A stretch of 64,000 nucleotides of DNA, from assembly GCA_001051155.2 (NCBI GenBank), contig JYIP02000016.1:118418-182417 (forward strand). Direction: 5' to 3'. A program made the translations under genes and the position numbers. The first letter of the stretch is position 1. Each line of letters starts with the position of its first letter. This stretch comes from Chrysoporthe austroafricana (Eukaryota > Ascomycota > Sordariomycetes > Diaporthales > Cryphonectriaceae). The notes under the pieces are model-generated. The model made no database searches, was not told where the DNA came from, and saw only the letters and a list, made by a program, of their open reading frames with translations. Positions 43,140 to 54,130 of the stretch are shown here, one piece after another.

Positions 43140-43720
43140 CTAGACTAAGGCTTCGAACAACCCTCCGCCAGAGCAGGCACACGCCACCAAAGCCATGCGC
43201 TCGGCTGGGCCAAATGGCTGACATTGGCCGATACAGGCACTAGGAGCTGGACCGCATCGCGCAGACGGCGGCGTGGATCACGTTCGTGGCCGCCCGGCAC
43301 CGGTTGCATCGCGTCGTGGTCTACGACGTGCTCACGGGCTGATATTGTTTCCTCGGCGCACTCGTGCACCACGCGCGGGTGGCCACGTTCACGTCGTGCT
43401 GGGCAACCACGATTTGGCCTACCGGCACGAACACAACCACGCCAATACCGCCCTCGACGCGCTGCGCCTGGCCGAACCCGCCGTGCAGTTGCACTGGGAC
43501 GTAGGCGAGCACGTGTGCGACGGACGCCGCGTGCTGCCGTTTCGCGAGGGCCAGTCCGAGCTAGCCGAGGGGAGGGCGGCATATCTACTAACCTCGGCGC
43601 CCAGCTCCATGCTAGCATAGGACCCCGCCGGCCAGCCAACGGGCGAACAGGCCCTGGTGGCAGGGTCCAGCCTTGCGACCGAGACTCAGGGCAGTGGGGA
43701 CAGCTCTAGGCACGGCCCGA
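43140..43720. other. GC-rich island with a phosphoesterase-like phrase
   Basis: Markedly GC-richer than its surroundings; open in several frames on both strands. One plus frame reads GHVHVVLGNHDLAYRHEHNH, containing GNHD as in metallophosphoesterases, but the other motifs of that fold are absent and no start-to-stop gene model is credible. Probably a degenerate fragment. Confidence 0.3.
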
Positions 43721-43912
43721 GCGGGAGTGAGCAGAGGACGAGAAGGCTTTTAGACAGCGGATCCCTGCTTTCACCACCGCCTGCATAGTCAGAAATAGAG
43801 TTGCCCTGCAAATGAGACCCGAGCAAGCGCATGCAAGTAATAGACGGGAGGACCAATGTCGCTCCTAATTATTGCTTTTATGACTCGGCTAACGGACTAG
43901 TCTGAGACTGGT

Positions 43913-44732
43913 ATGGTATCTTGCTATGTAGGGAACATGCCGAGGACCACCCCTCCAGAACGACCCACCGACGTACAATCAAATAAAAGTCGTCTGACAA
44001 CCTTTTCTATCTCTCATAATCACGGTAGCATGCGGATCTATAGCCACTATCCCGTGATCAGTAAAGAGAAGACGGAATACTACCGCCAACCGAGCAGCGT
44101 GCGCGCAGAGCTTCGCAGCGGCTACGCTATCACGAGGTTCCACAAGCACAAGGAGTACGGGATCAGGATCATCGTAGAGCAGGACGGGAATTTGCTGCCC
44201 GAGTTCGAGAAGGCGACTGCCCGGAGCCCGCAGGCGGCCATCGACGAGCTGCTATGCAGGAGCTACGACACATTCGTTAGGATGGCCACGAATTTCCTGA
44301 GCTGGATGCCGGCGCAGCGCAGGGATCCTATTGGTCCTGCGCCTGGAGATCTCGACTGCTGCGCCAGCATCACCCGGCGCCCTTTTGCACAAGCTGGACG
44401 ATGATTTGGGTAAGCTGCAGTCCAGGCTGAACGGGCTAGCGCAGACAATGAGCCACGTGCAGGGGCGCATCGGACATCTCGTAGAAAGAATGGGCCAACT
44501 AGAGGACGATTTCGAGCAGGCTGACCTGGAGAGGAGAAAAGTCCTCGCAGAACTCGGTAGCGAGGATTCTGTGGCGCAGATCTCCGCGGTGCATCAACAA
44601 GCAGAGACTCTGCTACGATGTACCAGACTCGCAGGAATTCGAGGAGCTTTTGAGGAGGCCAGATTGACTATCCAGGATAAACGACTCACTGTGCTATGGT
44701 ACCTCACTGAACTACAGGGGAACCACTCGTAG
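43913..44732 (+). pseudogene. Fungal repeat-region protein (DUF7924-like) with a frameshift
   Basis: The first frame contains FSISHNHGSMRIYSHYPVI and KTEYYRQPSS, phrases typical of a fungal-specific family I would place near DUF7924, and runs to MATNFLSWMPAQRRDPI. Around 44320-44340 coding continues in another frame (LVLRLEISTAAPASPG, then a long coiled coil LLHKLDDDLGKLQSRLNGL to ELQGNHS at 44732). No intron fits; a one-base shift is likely. The family is often found in accessory regions with HET and NLR genes; function unknown. The name is uncertain. Confidence 0.45.
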
Positions 44733-45331
44733 CTGTTGCCATAGAAGCCTGTCACAGATGCAGAGCCCGTCGCCGGACCAGAGGGATATGCCGGTGGAGT
44801 GCTCAGCTGGCTTCTGGATATTCTTGCAATGATCTCCTCCGGCAGCTCCCTTCCTCAGCGACTATCCCTTCTCTTACTTCCTGCTCAGCTCCGCCCCCTC
44901 TGCGCCCCTGGAGGCAAAACTTCGTCCCGGCCGGTGAGACACCACTGCCGTACTGCCGTAAGGGGCCCAATAGGAGGGCAGGAGGTCGAAGCGCCGAGGC
45001 AGGTATGCGTCAGCGACATGCGCCCGATATCCGTATGTGTAGAACTTCATTGGATCACCTACTCTTCAACTTTTGGCGACTTGGTTTCCCGACCACTGTG
45101 CATGGACTCCTCGCCGCCCAATGTGGTACTTGCACAGCCCGCATCCAGCTGTACGTATATCCCTAGTCAGGCCGCGGGTAGTTGGTGTCTTGTTCTAATC
45201 CGGCCGACGAGATATAAAATACGGCAGCCTGAGAGCATTCCGTTCAGCTGGGCAACTCCTCAGGTCTACTACGATATAGGCTATCTGCACTTCTTTGCTA
45301 GACTCAGAGTTCCTCCGTGTATCCCTCTTTG

Positions 45332-45339
45332 TATAAAAC
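45332..45339 (+). promoter_or_regulatory. TATA-like sequence at the NLR start
   Basis: TATAAAAC directly abuts the ATG at 45340, too close for a normal core promoter, so it is probably leader sequence rather than a working TATA box. Confidence 0.15.
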
Positions 45340-48300
45340 ATGCCGCCCGGAGATCGTATTCGGGATACTATTGATAAGTGGATACGTCGAGCTCCCGGCG
45401 GAGCCAGACTGCAAATTGCACAAGCCGAGCCGGCCGCTGAGGACGCCGCCGAAGTACCCAATTACAGCCAACTGCAGCAGCGCGTTCGTAGCGCTGAAGA
45501 GGACGATGAAACCTTGAGAAATCTCAAAAATGATCTGCAGGACAGCTACAATAAACTCCAGAATGAACTGAACGAATACGACAAAGTTCCCATCCACAAC
45601 AATGTTGAACAAGTCGTTAAAGACATCGAAAACAGCAAGCAGGACGAAAGTTGGGTCTGCAGACGGATACGGACTGCAGTTCCTGTAGCAAATTTCATGA
45701 AGGGCAATGTGGAGATTGCTCTCGATGTAAGCTTCCACATCAGCCACAAATCCCAGTCCCCATTACCTTACTAATGCGCAGCTAGGGCGCCGGCCAGTCC
45801 GCAGCAAAAGCTGTTCTCAATAGCCTCTAGATTCTGGTCACTGTATGTCTCATTCTAGGCAAGAGGATCAGGCGCATGATTGACACTCAAAAACAGCTCG
45901 GAGAAGGACTTGACGAGCGTGCCAAGGACGTCAAAGACTCTCTCGAAAAGATTAAGGCCCTAGAAGACATACTCCAGATGGTCGGGGATGCTAGCAAGCC
46001 TTTCATCCATCGCAAAATCTTGATTTCAGCTATCACGCTCAACCGGAGCATAATCGATCTGCTAGTGCAGTGCCTAAAGTACCTACGACAGGGCGTTCTT
46101 TCTCGCGTAGGGGACCAGCTGCTGAGCACATCGAAAATCAACGATGCCCAGAATGTTCTAGATCAACATCGTGAATCTTACAAGACGATAACAATGACTG
46201 CGATCAAGGTTGAGCAAGATTGGCAGAAGGAAAGCGACAAGTATAAGGCCCTCGTCAAGCAAATCAAGCCCGCCCACCTGGATCCCTCTGCCGCTCATGT
46301 TGACATCGTCGACCGCCGAATGAAGGGCTCGGGACAGTGGATCATTGACAGCCCACAATTTCAAGAATGGCATAATACTAAGGCCGAACACCACTCACTC
46401 TGGTGCCTCGGAGTCGGTAAGCAGTAGATTGGGCTACCGATAGTGGGTAAATTTCATTAGTATTGACTATTCGTGGCAGCGGGTGCCGGAAAATCCTTCT
46501 TATGGTAAGTGAATATGTGCTTTTGTTGACATGTTACTGACGGCAACTTAGTTCGACAATCATCGATCATTGCATCAGCGTTAATGGAACCAGTCGAGTT
46601 GCGTAGATATATAGCGACCATAAGAATACAGTGACGCAGACTCATACCCTAGTGGTTCGAAGTCTCATCTAGCAGCTGTGCAACAAGAATCCATATCAAG
46701 GAGACCTCGGGTGGGAAGGCCAGAAGGAAGAACACGAAACAAGTAAGTTTCTTCTAAAGACGCTTCAGTCGTCTGAGACGAATACTTTCCAGGATTATCT
46801 GGAAATACTGGAGAAAGTCGTGCGGAAACTGGGAACATGCTTCATCATCATCGATGCGCTCGACGAACTCGTGGAACGGGACGGCACTAGACTTCGCGAC
46901 ACTCTGATCTCGGAGCTCTGGAACCTGCCCGTGAAGCTATTGATCACTGGCCGCGATCTGCCCAATATAAGAAGGATATTTGAGGCTAATATTTCGAATG
47001 TCAACACGCTGAGCGGGGACGAGATCAAAATCATTCCCGAAGATGGCGATGTCGAGGCCTATATCAAGTGGAGAATTCATGACGAGCATCATGGAGACAA
47101 ACAATTTGAACAGCACCTGGAGAATGACCCCACTGTCGAAGGCGAGATCATCAAGAAACTGACAGAACGCGAAAACGTTGACAAAGGGTAGGCCAGCAGA
47201 GGGACCATAAGAGGTGCGTGAGCTCGGTGGTCGCGACCTACTAACATAGTTCTTGACTATTTTCAACCTCCTTCGGCTGCGGATGGATAACATCTTAAAA
47301 CTAGCAGCCGCAGAGATCCCAGAAGCTCTTGAGAACCTGCCGTTTAACGATGACGCCGCCTACAGCCAGACATTTGAGCGGATCAAAAAGCAGGACCCCG
47401 AAAACATCAATTACGCAATACGTGCCATTTACTGGATCCACAGAGCAAAAAGACCACTGAGCATCGAAGAGATACTCCATGCGCTTGTGTCCTTTAGGGC
47501 ATTTGAGAACGATACGTCCCTAAAAGGCTGGCTTAGAAAGGAGGATGAAATTGTGAACTGGTGCTTGGGCATAGTACTCGTCAAGTCAGAGTCCAAGCAC
47601 ATCACGTTCGCACATCCCACTGTTACAGACTATCTCAAATCTCACGAAAACATCTTCGAGCAGTTTTCCGCTAAGATTGTTCCGATATCGCTCACTTGTA
47701 TCCGCCACCTGGCATTCTACTCCACGCAGCCCAAAAGTGCGGGCGGCATCAAGTTATTCGACTATGCTAGTAGGTACTGGTTTGAGCACGAGCCCGAAAA
47801 GCCTCTGAATTATCGACTCGAAATCCCGGAGATCCTCAAGATCCTCAAGCCATCGCAGAAGTGGTTGCTACGGCACTACATGGACCATGAACCAGAATCA
47901 CCAATCGAGATCGTCTGTGATCTTAAGATCGACTGGCTCTTTGACCTCCGAGGACTATGGAGGGGATTGCCCCTGGAACAACCTTGAAGATTGGGTTCTC
48001 CCAATCGCTCAGTGCTGGCCGGAGAAATTCGGCGAAGTTCTCCAGGGATGCCTTGGGAATGACGAAAAGATGCCGTCAACGAAGCTAGCTGTGGCGATCG
48101 CTGCTGCCGGGAGAGAAGGCACTGACAAAATGAGGTTCATCATTACAAGATTTCCGCAGTTTCCTGTCACGAAGGAGATGTTCCTCTCGGCCGCCGGAAG
48201 CAATGATCCTAACACTACGCTGGACATCCTCTTACGCCAGCATAGAAAGCTGCAACTGGAGGAGGGCAACAGCCCTGAAACAATGTTGAACACCTTGTTG

Positions 48301-50468
48301 GACCAACATAGCAAGCTGCTGTTGGAGAGGGGTGAAAATATTGTGAGAGCTCCAAGGCCATGGCCAGAAAAGGACAATGCTGACAACAGACACAGATCTG
48401 GGCCATGTCTGGAGCACTCGTAGCATTGACCGCAGCCAGATTGACTTTGTATCTCTTCATTGTCACCGCTGTCGTCACGTTGCTTCTTCATTGGTGAGCT
48501 CAGGCTTGACGAATAGATTCGTCTCAGAAGAAACTAATTGTTGTTTCTGTACTAGGGGATACAAAACCTTCATTGAGAACGTTCTTGTATCTTTAAGACA
48601 TTTTCTGTCTCCTTCATCTTTGGCAGATGCTCCGCCGGCGGATCCCGCATTGAGTGACCCTCAGATCTTTGCCATCGCTGCAGCGAACCCGAGCCCTTGC
48701 AAAGACGAGACCCTCGACCGCCTGAGGCATCAACTAAGTATTCGCTTAGATGCCAGCTCGGTCTACGCTGCGGCTCGGGGGTCTTTGTCGAGGGCTGTGC
48801 GTTATGCGGGCATGGTTACAGATGAGGCCTTCGTCGACACAGCTATTGAGAAAGCCACTGACCATTACCGCGCCTACCGTTACTACCGGTACCCAAGTCA
48901 GATATATGAAGTCTACGACCCTGAGCGGTGGGACTTTACCAGAATGATACGAGAAATGCACACCGCATGCAAAATTCCGAGAATCCGGCTCACGCCAGCC
49001 CTGATACATGGAGCCTTGCGCCTCGGCAATGCCATGAGGTCGGGCAATATGTCCGAGTGCAGGGATAACATCCTCGACCTGGCCAGGGGCTATGACATGA
49101 TTATCACAGCCGAAGGAGCCAGCTGCTTCATGCAGCACTTCCAGCTGACGGGACTCCTGCGACTTTGGGAGAGCGAACATATGTCATGGGCTGCTCGCCT
49201 CTTTATATTCGAGCAGGCACGGCGCTGGCTTGACAAAAAATGCGCCAACACCCATCCCCTTGGCGGTGACTGTCAAGAATCGCCGTATCCTAAGCCTCTC
49301 GTCTGGCGTCCCAGTGGATGGACGCCGAGAAGAGAATCTTACCGCTTTTTTCACCACCGTAGCGGACTCTACTTCAGGGGAGAGTCCATCAACAAGCCAG
49401 CTAAGAATGATTTAGAGGAATTACTGAGGAGCATCACCCAGCACTTGATATCCCGTCCTCTTGATGCCGATGCAGTCCTCAGGTCTACTTCGCAAAGTCT
49501 ACTTGAAGCAGTCGTGCGGGCACGGTATCCGCCACAAGCCGGTGGTAAGGAACACCCTAACATACACAGCAGGCTCCGTAACCAGCTAACCAAGCGGTCC
49601 TTCTCGCCCAGATGCAGCTGAGCTCCCGCAGTACCCACGGTGGCCTTACCCCAATCAGGACATACTCACAGCCTTGACCGGAAGAGGCACAGGGACCAAC
49701 TGCAACTTTATGCGAGCGGTTTCCACGCCCCTACGAGAAGCCGAATATTTCTATGTTCTCTGGAACTATGAAGACGTCAAAGCTAAGACCCGCGACGCGG
49801 AGACTGGCCGGGTCGACAGCAAGAGTGACATTAAGCATGTGCTAGCCTACCTCTCGCTGAGGTACTTCTTGGTTCCTAACACAGACCTTACCGAAGAGGC
49901 CCGACAGCTGATACGAGTGATCGTGCGACATTTCCTCATACTTCCCAAATCTCTCCTAGAGAGTATACAGGAACTTAAGGAGCTCCCTGATTACCTGTAC
50001 CATGAAGCGCTAGGGAATTCCGAGCGAGACTCACCGGCAGTTCTCCAAAAAGTCTTGGGACTGAACACAAACTAAGTGCCGTCCGAAAGTCATTTCAAAG
50101 CAGCAGCTCTAAACACATGCGAAATATTCAGAGTCCTTCAATGGCACAACAGATCTCACTATAAGACTAGTGGCGCCCAAAAGGTAGTCTGGACTCAAGA
50201 AGTGGTCAAGGCTGCCCTGGAAAACAGGTCGAAGGATGAACTCTTGCCGCTGGTCGAATACATCAGGGAAGAGAGAAAGCACGATTCCAATTTCGAAGTG
50301 AGTTGGGCTTTGAAAGAAGAAGCGGTTAATGCCAATAGAGCCTTATACGCCCTTTTCCAGGAATGGGTTAGTAAGATCGAAGCCGAGAATAATGATGCTG
50401 AGAATTTTATTTTTAACTTAGGGGATGAACCAGACTCAGGGGATGAACCAGACCCAGGGGATGAATAA
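45340..50468 (+). pseudogene. NACHT-type NLR (STAND) protein, degraded
   Basis: The N-terminal region (MPPGDRIRDTIDKWIRRAPG; then KRIRRMIDTQKQLGEGL) is helical and typical of fungal NLRs. After introns, exon 46480-46504 supplies the P-loop in GVAGAGKSFL, followed by STIIDHCISV. A Walker B-like FIIIDALDEL and LLITGRDLP follow, then the linker (IYWIHRAKRPLSIEEILHAL, FAHPTVTDYLKSHENIF) of NACHT-ankyrin proteins. Stops at 46604-46606 and 46670-46672, a stop at 47189-47191 without a usable intron, a frame change near 47975 and TAA 50073-50075 break the protein. The C-terminal part (48040-50468) has weak repeats (LDILLRQHRKLQLEE / LNTLLDQHSKLLLER) instead of ankyrins, then unique sequence ending in tandem GDEPDSGDEPDPGDE. 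Fungal NLRs sense non-self and trigger cell death; this copy is almost certainly inactive. The region 48490-49621 may be a separate gene. Confidence 0.75.
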
Positions 50469-52475
50469 GACTCGGGAGACGACGAGATGCCGTAATGACG
50501 CCAAGTTTATTGTTGAATTAGAATTGGTAGCTTACACAGTAATTTGGAAATGAAGCACACAGGCATCCGCTCGCCGTGCCCAAAGAGGTTCTCAACAATG
50601 ATTGCCCGCATCCCAAGCGTCATGGTGTTAGTATTGATTGACCACCCCAGCAGGGAAGCCCGAAGCGTCTTTGTTCCGTTTACTTCTCTTTTCTTTTTTT
50701 CTTGTTTTTTTCTAGTCTGTTCCTTTTTAGGGGGGGGGGGGCGCAAGGAGCAGGCCACTTCCTTCAGACCACCTCCTTTAGACCACATCCCTCAGACTTC
50801 GCCTCGCAAGACCGCCCCCTGGTACTTAGGTAGTGCCTTGAATCTGGCAAAATAGTAGACAGCCCTCGATATGAGCTCGAATGTGCCCACGGCAAAGACA
50901 AGGAAAGCCCCCTGGAAGGCTCCTGCTGTACCGCCTCCTTTCGCAGCCAGCGTGCCTTGGTGCTTCAGCCACGCACTGATGGCTTACTCGTATGTGTGTA
51001 TAAGTGAATGAGAAAACAGATTACTCTATAATGAAAAGTCATTATTATTTAGTGAGAAAAAAAAGTCTTAAAGATAAATCAAAGCATCATTAACAAGATA
51101 CTGAGAAAATGCTTTGCTTTTCTTAAAATACGTGACTAATCAAGTAGGAGGTATATGGAAAAATAAAACAACTAGTATTTCAATTCTGATTATTCTGTGT
51201 TCGTTTAACTATGAGTGAGCTTAATACGGCTACTCTTATTCTCTTTTATATCAGATAGATATAATTCTCCGCATTCATTCAATCTTTTCCCTACTCGATA
51301 CAGGTCCCTATTTCTCTTCATCGGCATCTAGAACGCATACTCAAGTAGTTTAAGCATGGAAAAGAACGGCAAGATTTATACCATTGAAATCCTCAGCTCT
51401 ACTTTCCCTAGCTTCAGACTATGACTATATTTTACCTTTTCCTACAACAAATTGCGTTTGGAGAGGATTAGCAACGCGATGGATCATCTGATAGCCGGTT
51501 TGCTTCGCGAACCCAAGCTTCGTCTGAAACCCTCACTTGATAAAGAGAGGAAGGACGACAGGCCATTCAGAGATTATTCAGGCCCAGTTGTCTGGTCATG
51601 CCCAAGAGTCCGCCTTGTGGAGCTGGACTAACTGGGTCCGACAAACGGGCCAGATTTCACGAACCAGTTATGCTGGATGCTCAGTGATCATCGTGGTAAT
51701 GACTTCCTTGCTGTGCCAAGTGGCGCTTCGATGCACAGGTGCGGGCTTTCGGGTCCAGGTGCTGACACAACGATAGTCTTTCAGAGTATTGAAAGGGGCA
51801 CTCACAAAATGCTCGAAGAGGTGATTTCAGTCATCAAGCCTCACTGCAACAGTATCGCAATCTGACCAACAGTTAGTAGCTGCACTGTTACGGTGTGATG
51901 ATGCGGGGGCCACTGGCCTTTATTTTCAGGTCAATGGTAGGGACGCATTGATGAAAAGGACACCCTCCAGAAAAAAACCTCATGCAATGCAGACTTGGGG
52001 ATTCGGGTGCTGACCCAGCGACCATCTCAGAATGTTGGACTTGGCACCAACAGAACGCTCAAGGGGTGGATACAATCTTCCAACCCTACTCTAAATCCGA
52101 CCAACAGTTAGTAGCTGCACCATTATGAAATTATCATGCTACCGGTTGGTCATATTGTCCGCTCTGCGGCCACTGGATGCTACTTCAAAGATGATAGTAT
52201 TTACTTATGGGTGTGATTCTCAGAGCGAAAATTGTATATAAATGCTACCGAAAGTATTACTCCTCTTCGACTATTCGAGCCTCAGAGCACATCCAACATC
52301 CTCCTGAACCATAGATACTATCTAGTCTGCCGGTCCAGACACAACATTGTTCGTGTTTTTCCTGTCTTTTCTCCCCCCCCCCCCTTTTTTTTTTAATTGG
52401 TATCCAACCCTCAAGTCTGCAGGTCAGATCCACACCTGCACGTTGTACTCAGAAATATACTCCGGACCACCGAAG
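50469..52475. other. Intergenic AT-rich stretch with direct repeats
   Basis: No gene recognised. 50990-51480 is AT-rich. Two diverged copies of a roughly 180-bp unit lie at about 51740-51930 and 52000-52180, sharing GACCAACAGTTAGTAGCTGCA. A G run near 50731 and a C/T homopolymer tract at 52373-52395 precede the secreted-nuclease gene. Confidence 0.6.
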
Positions 52476-53369
52476 ATGCAGCTCTTCTCCACCCTCCTTG
52501 TTGCGAGCACACTCCTCGCCCCCTGCTTGGCGGCGCCCTCTGGAGTGACAAAGGATATCAGCCTCGCAATCCGAGCACCGCCTAAAGAACCCACCACCGA
52601 CGACGAAGCCACCGCCCAAGGAGGAAGAACCACCCCTACTAAAGTGGCGATCCCGGACTCCAAGGCAGGCGGGTCGGGCGAGGGGCAAGGGGCACCCACC
52701 AAGGATGGGAGTTACGGCAAAATCGACCTTGACACCTATATCGAAGACTGGATGACCGAAGAAGAGACTATGAAAAAGCTTAGTTATACGGTTCCATACA
52801 CCACGGGTGGCTGGGAAGCCTGGGCGCAGTTCGAATTGGAGTATTACATCAAGACACAGATGGGTCTTGCGGTGACGAAGCAGGTGCGCGAGGTGAATGT
52901 CTTCGAGGCTAAAGGGTCGGGCAAGCAGAAGGCGGCCGATTTCGCCTTTCCCGAGTCCCAGATCAAGAAAACCAATGGCATGATCGTCGAGCTGAAGTGT
53001 GAGAATAAGAACGCGGCCAACTTCCCGAAAATGGTTCAAGACGACATCTCGAAGCTGGAGGGTGGAATCGACACGGACTTTCAGGACTATGACAAGGTCA
53101 CCATCGCCATGGCCTATACGGCGGCGGCGCAAGCCAAGCTGGTCGCAATGGATATGGACGTGATCGGGGGGGCCCAAGTCAAGCTACAGGGCTCTGGGGA
53201 GACTCTCAAGGTCTATAGGAAGGACATTTCAAAGAGCAGCACAAGCGAGGCCAAGGGGTCCACGTCGGAGAGCCCTTCTGATTCAGTATCTAACCTCGCC
53301 GATAAGCTGGGACAGACCACAATAAGCTCGTCTAGTGGCAAGTCAGGTAAGTCAGGTAAGTCAAGCTGA
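52476..53369 (+). CDS. Predicted secreted PD-(D/E)XK nuclease-like protein
   Basis: ATG 52476 begins a signal peptide MQLFSTLLVASTLLAPCLAA, then a Pro/Thr-rich, Lys-poor spacer and a globular domain of about 190 residues. The domain has WEAWAQFELEYYIKT, REVNVFEAKGSG, then Asp in ADFAFPES and Glu-x-Lys in MIVELKCENK, the arrangement D-x(n)-E-L-K of PD-(D/E)XK enzymes, followed by a helix (MVQDDISKLEGG) and YDKVTIAMAYT as in that fold. The Ser-rich tail ends in repeated SGK. The 297-residue frame is intact. An upstream in-frame extension has no ATG and would bury the signal peptide. Likely secreted, perhaps as an effector or killing/defence nuclease; whether it is catalytically active is untested, and the nuclease match rests on motif pattern only. 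It lacks any obvious cognate protective gene. Confidence 0.65.
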   Translation: MQLFSTLLVASTLLAPCLAAPSGVTKDISLAIRAPPKEPTTDDEATAQGGRTTPTKVAIPDSKAGGSGEGQGAPTKDGSYGKIDLDTYIEDWMTEEETMKKLSYTVPYTTGGWEAWAQFELEYYIKTQMGLAVTKQVREVNVFEAKGSGKQKAADFAFPESQIKKTNGMIVELKCENKNAANFPKMVQDDISKLEGGIDTDFQDYDKVTIAMAYTAAAQAKLVAMDMDVIGGAQVKLQGSGETLKVYRKDISKSSTSEAKGSTSESPSDSVSNLADKLGQTTISSSSGKSGKSGKSS

Positions 53370-54130
53370 GCACGACACGCAGGCGCCGGAAGCCACCTCA
53401 CGAAAATCTGTTGTATACAACGCACAGCTTAGTTAAGGATACGTTATGGAATGGGCAACATGCATCACGCAGGAGCACCGGGATCTACTGTGGGCGTCCA
53501 CTTGAGATTATTACCGAAAGGACAATACAGCTTAAAGAGTTGGATATATAAGGACACGTTCATTACTACCTAAACAGATTCACCAAATAGCCTCTCGTTC
53601 TGAATCTAAGTATCGAGTTGGCATTGCCGAAATAGCTTCAACGCTTGCTTCCGAGGTTGTAATGGCGTGAAATGAGGTTGGCGATATTCACAGCTACTCG
53701 TTGGCTCTATAAATAGATTCCAATGTCGCCTTACTTACTCTTTCTATAGCCTTGCTCTTCTTTGTGAAGCACAGGAATGGTATATAAGGTATTGAAACGT
53801 CTCGCCTCTAAATCAGAATGCAATCAATTTCATGTTTGTTTTCAGATCAGGAAGCTGAGAAACGGTTATTTGAATGCTAGGAATAATATCTTGCTGATAC
53901 TAAAAACATTAACGTGTAGGGAGAGGTTTTGACCCTTGCTGGGAGCTGACAGGGGCCGTGGGCTCAAACACCAACATTGTTGCTTCAGCAGCGCCAGCCA
54001 CACTCTCGCGCAGTCAGACCGCCCCGCGCAACCCGAGTCTACTCTCAGCGTCACCCCACCTGTCGCATTTCTATTTGGCATCAATGGACACGATACTAAA
54101 ACGTCTGCACGGAAAGATACATAATAAGCC
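53370..54130. other. Intergenic stretch
   Basis: No gene recognised between the secreted nuclease-like and 2EXR genes. Confidence 0.5.

Noticed and set aside
44799..45374. A 191-residue plus-strand frame
   Set aside because: No conserved motif; it overlaps the start of the NLR in another frame and is probably chance.
52347..52475. 43-residue N-terminal extension of the secreted nuclease-like frame
   Set aside because: It crosses a C/T homopolymer tract, has no ATG, and would bury the signal peptide that begins at 52476.
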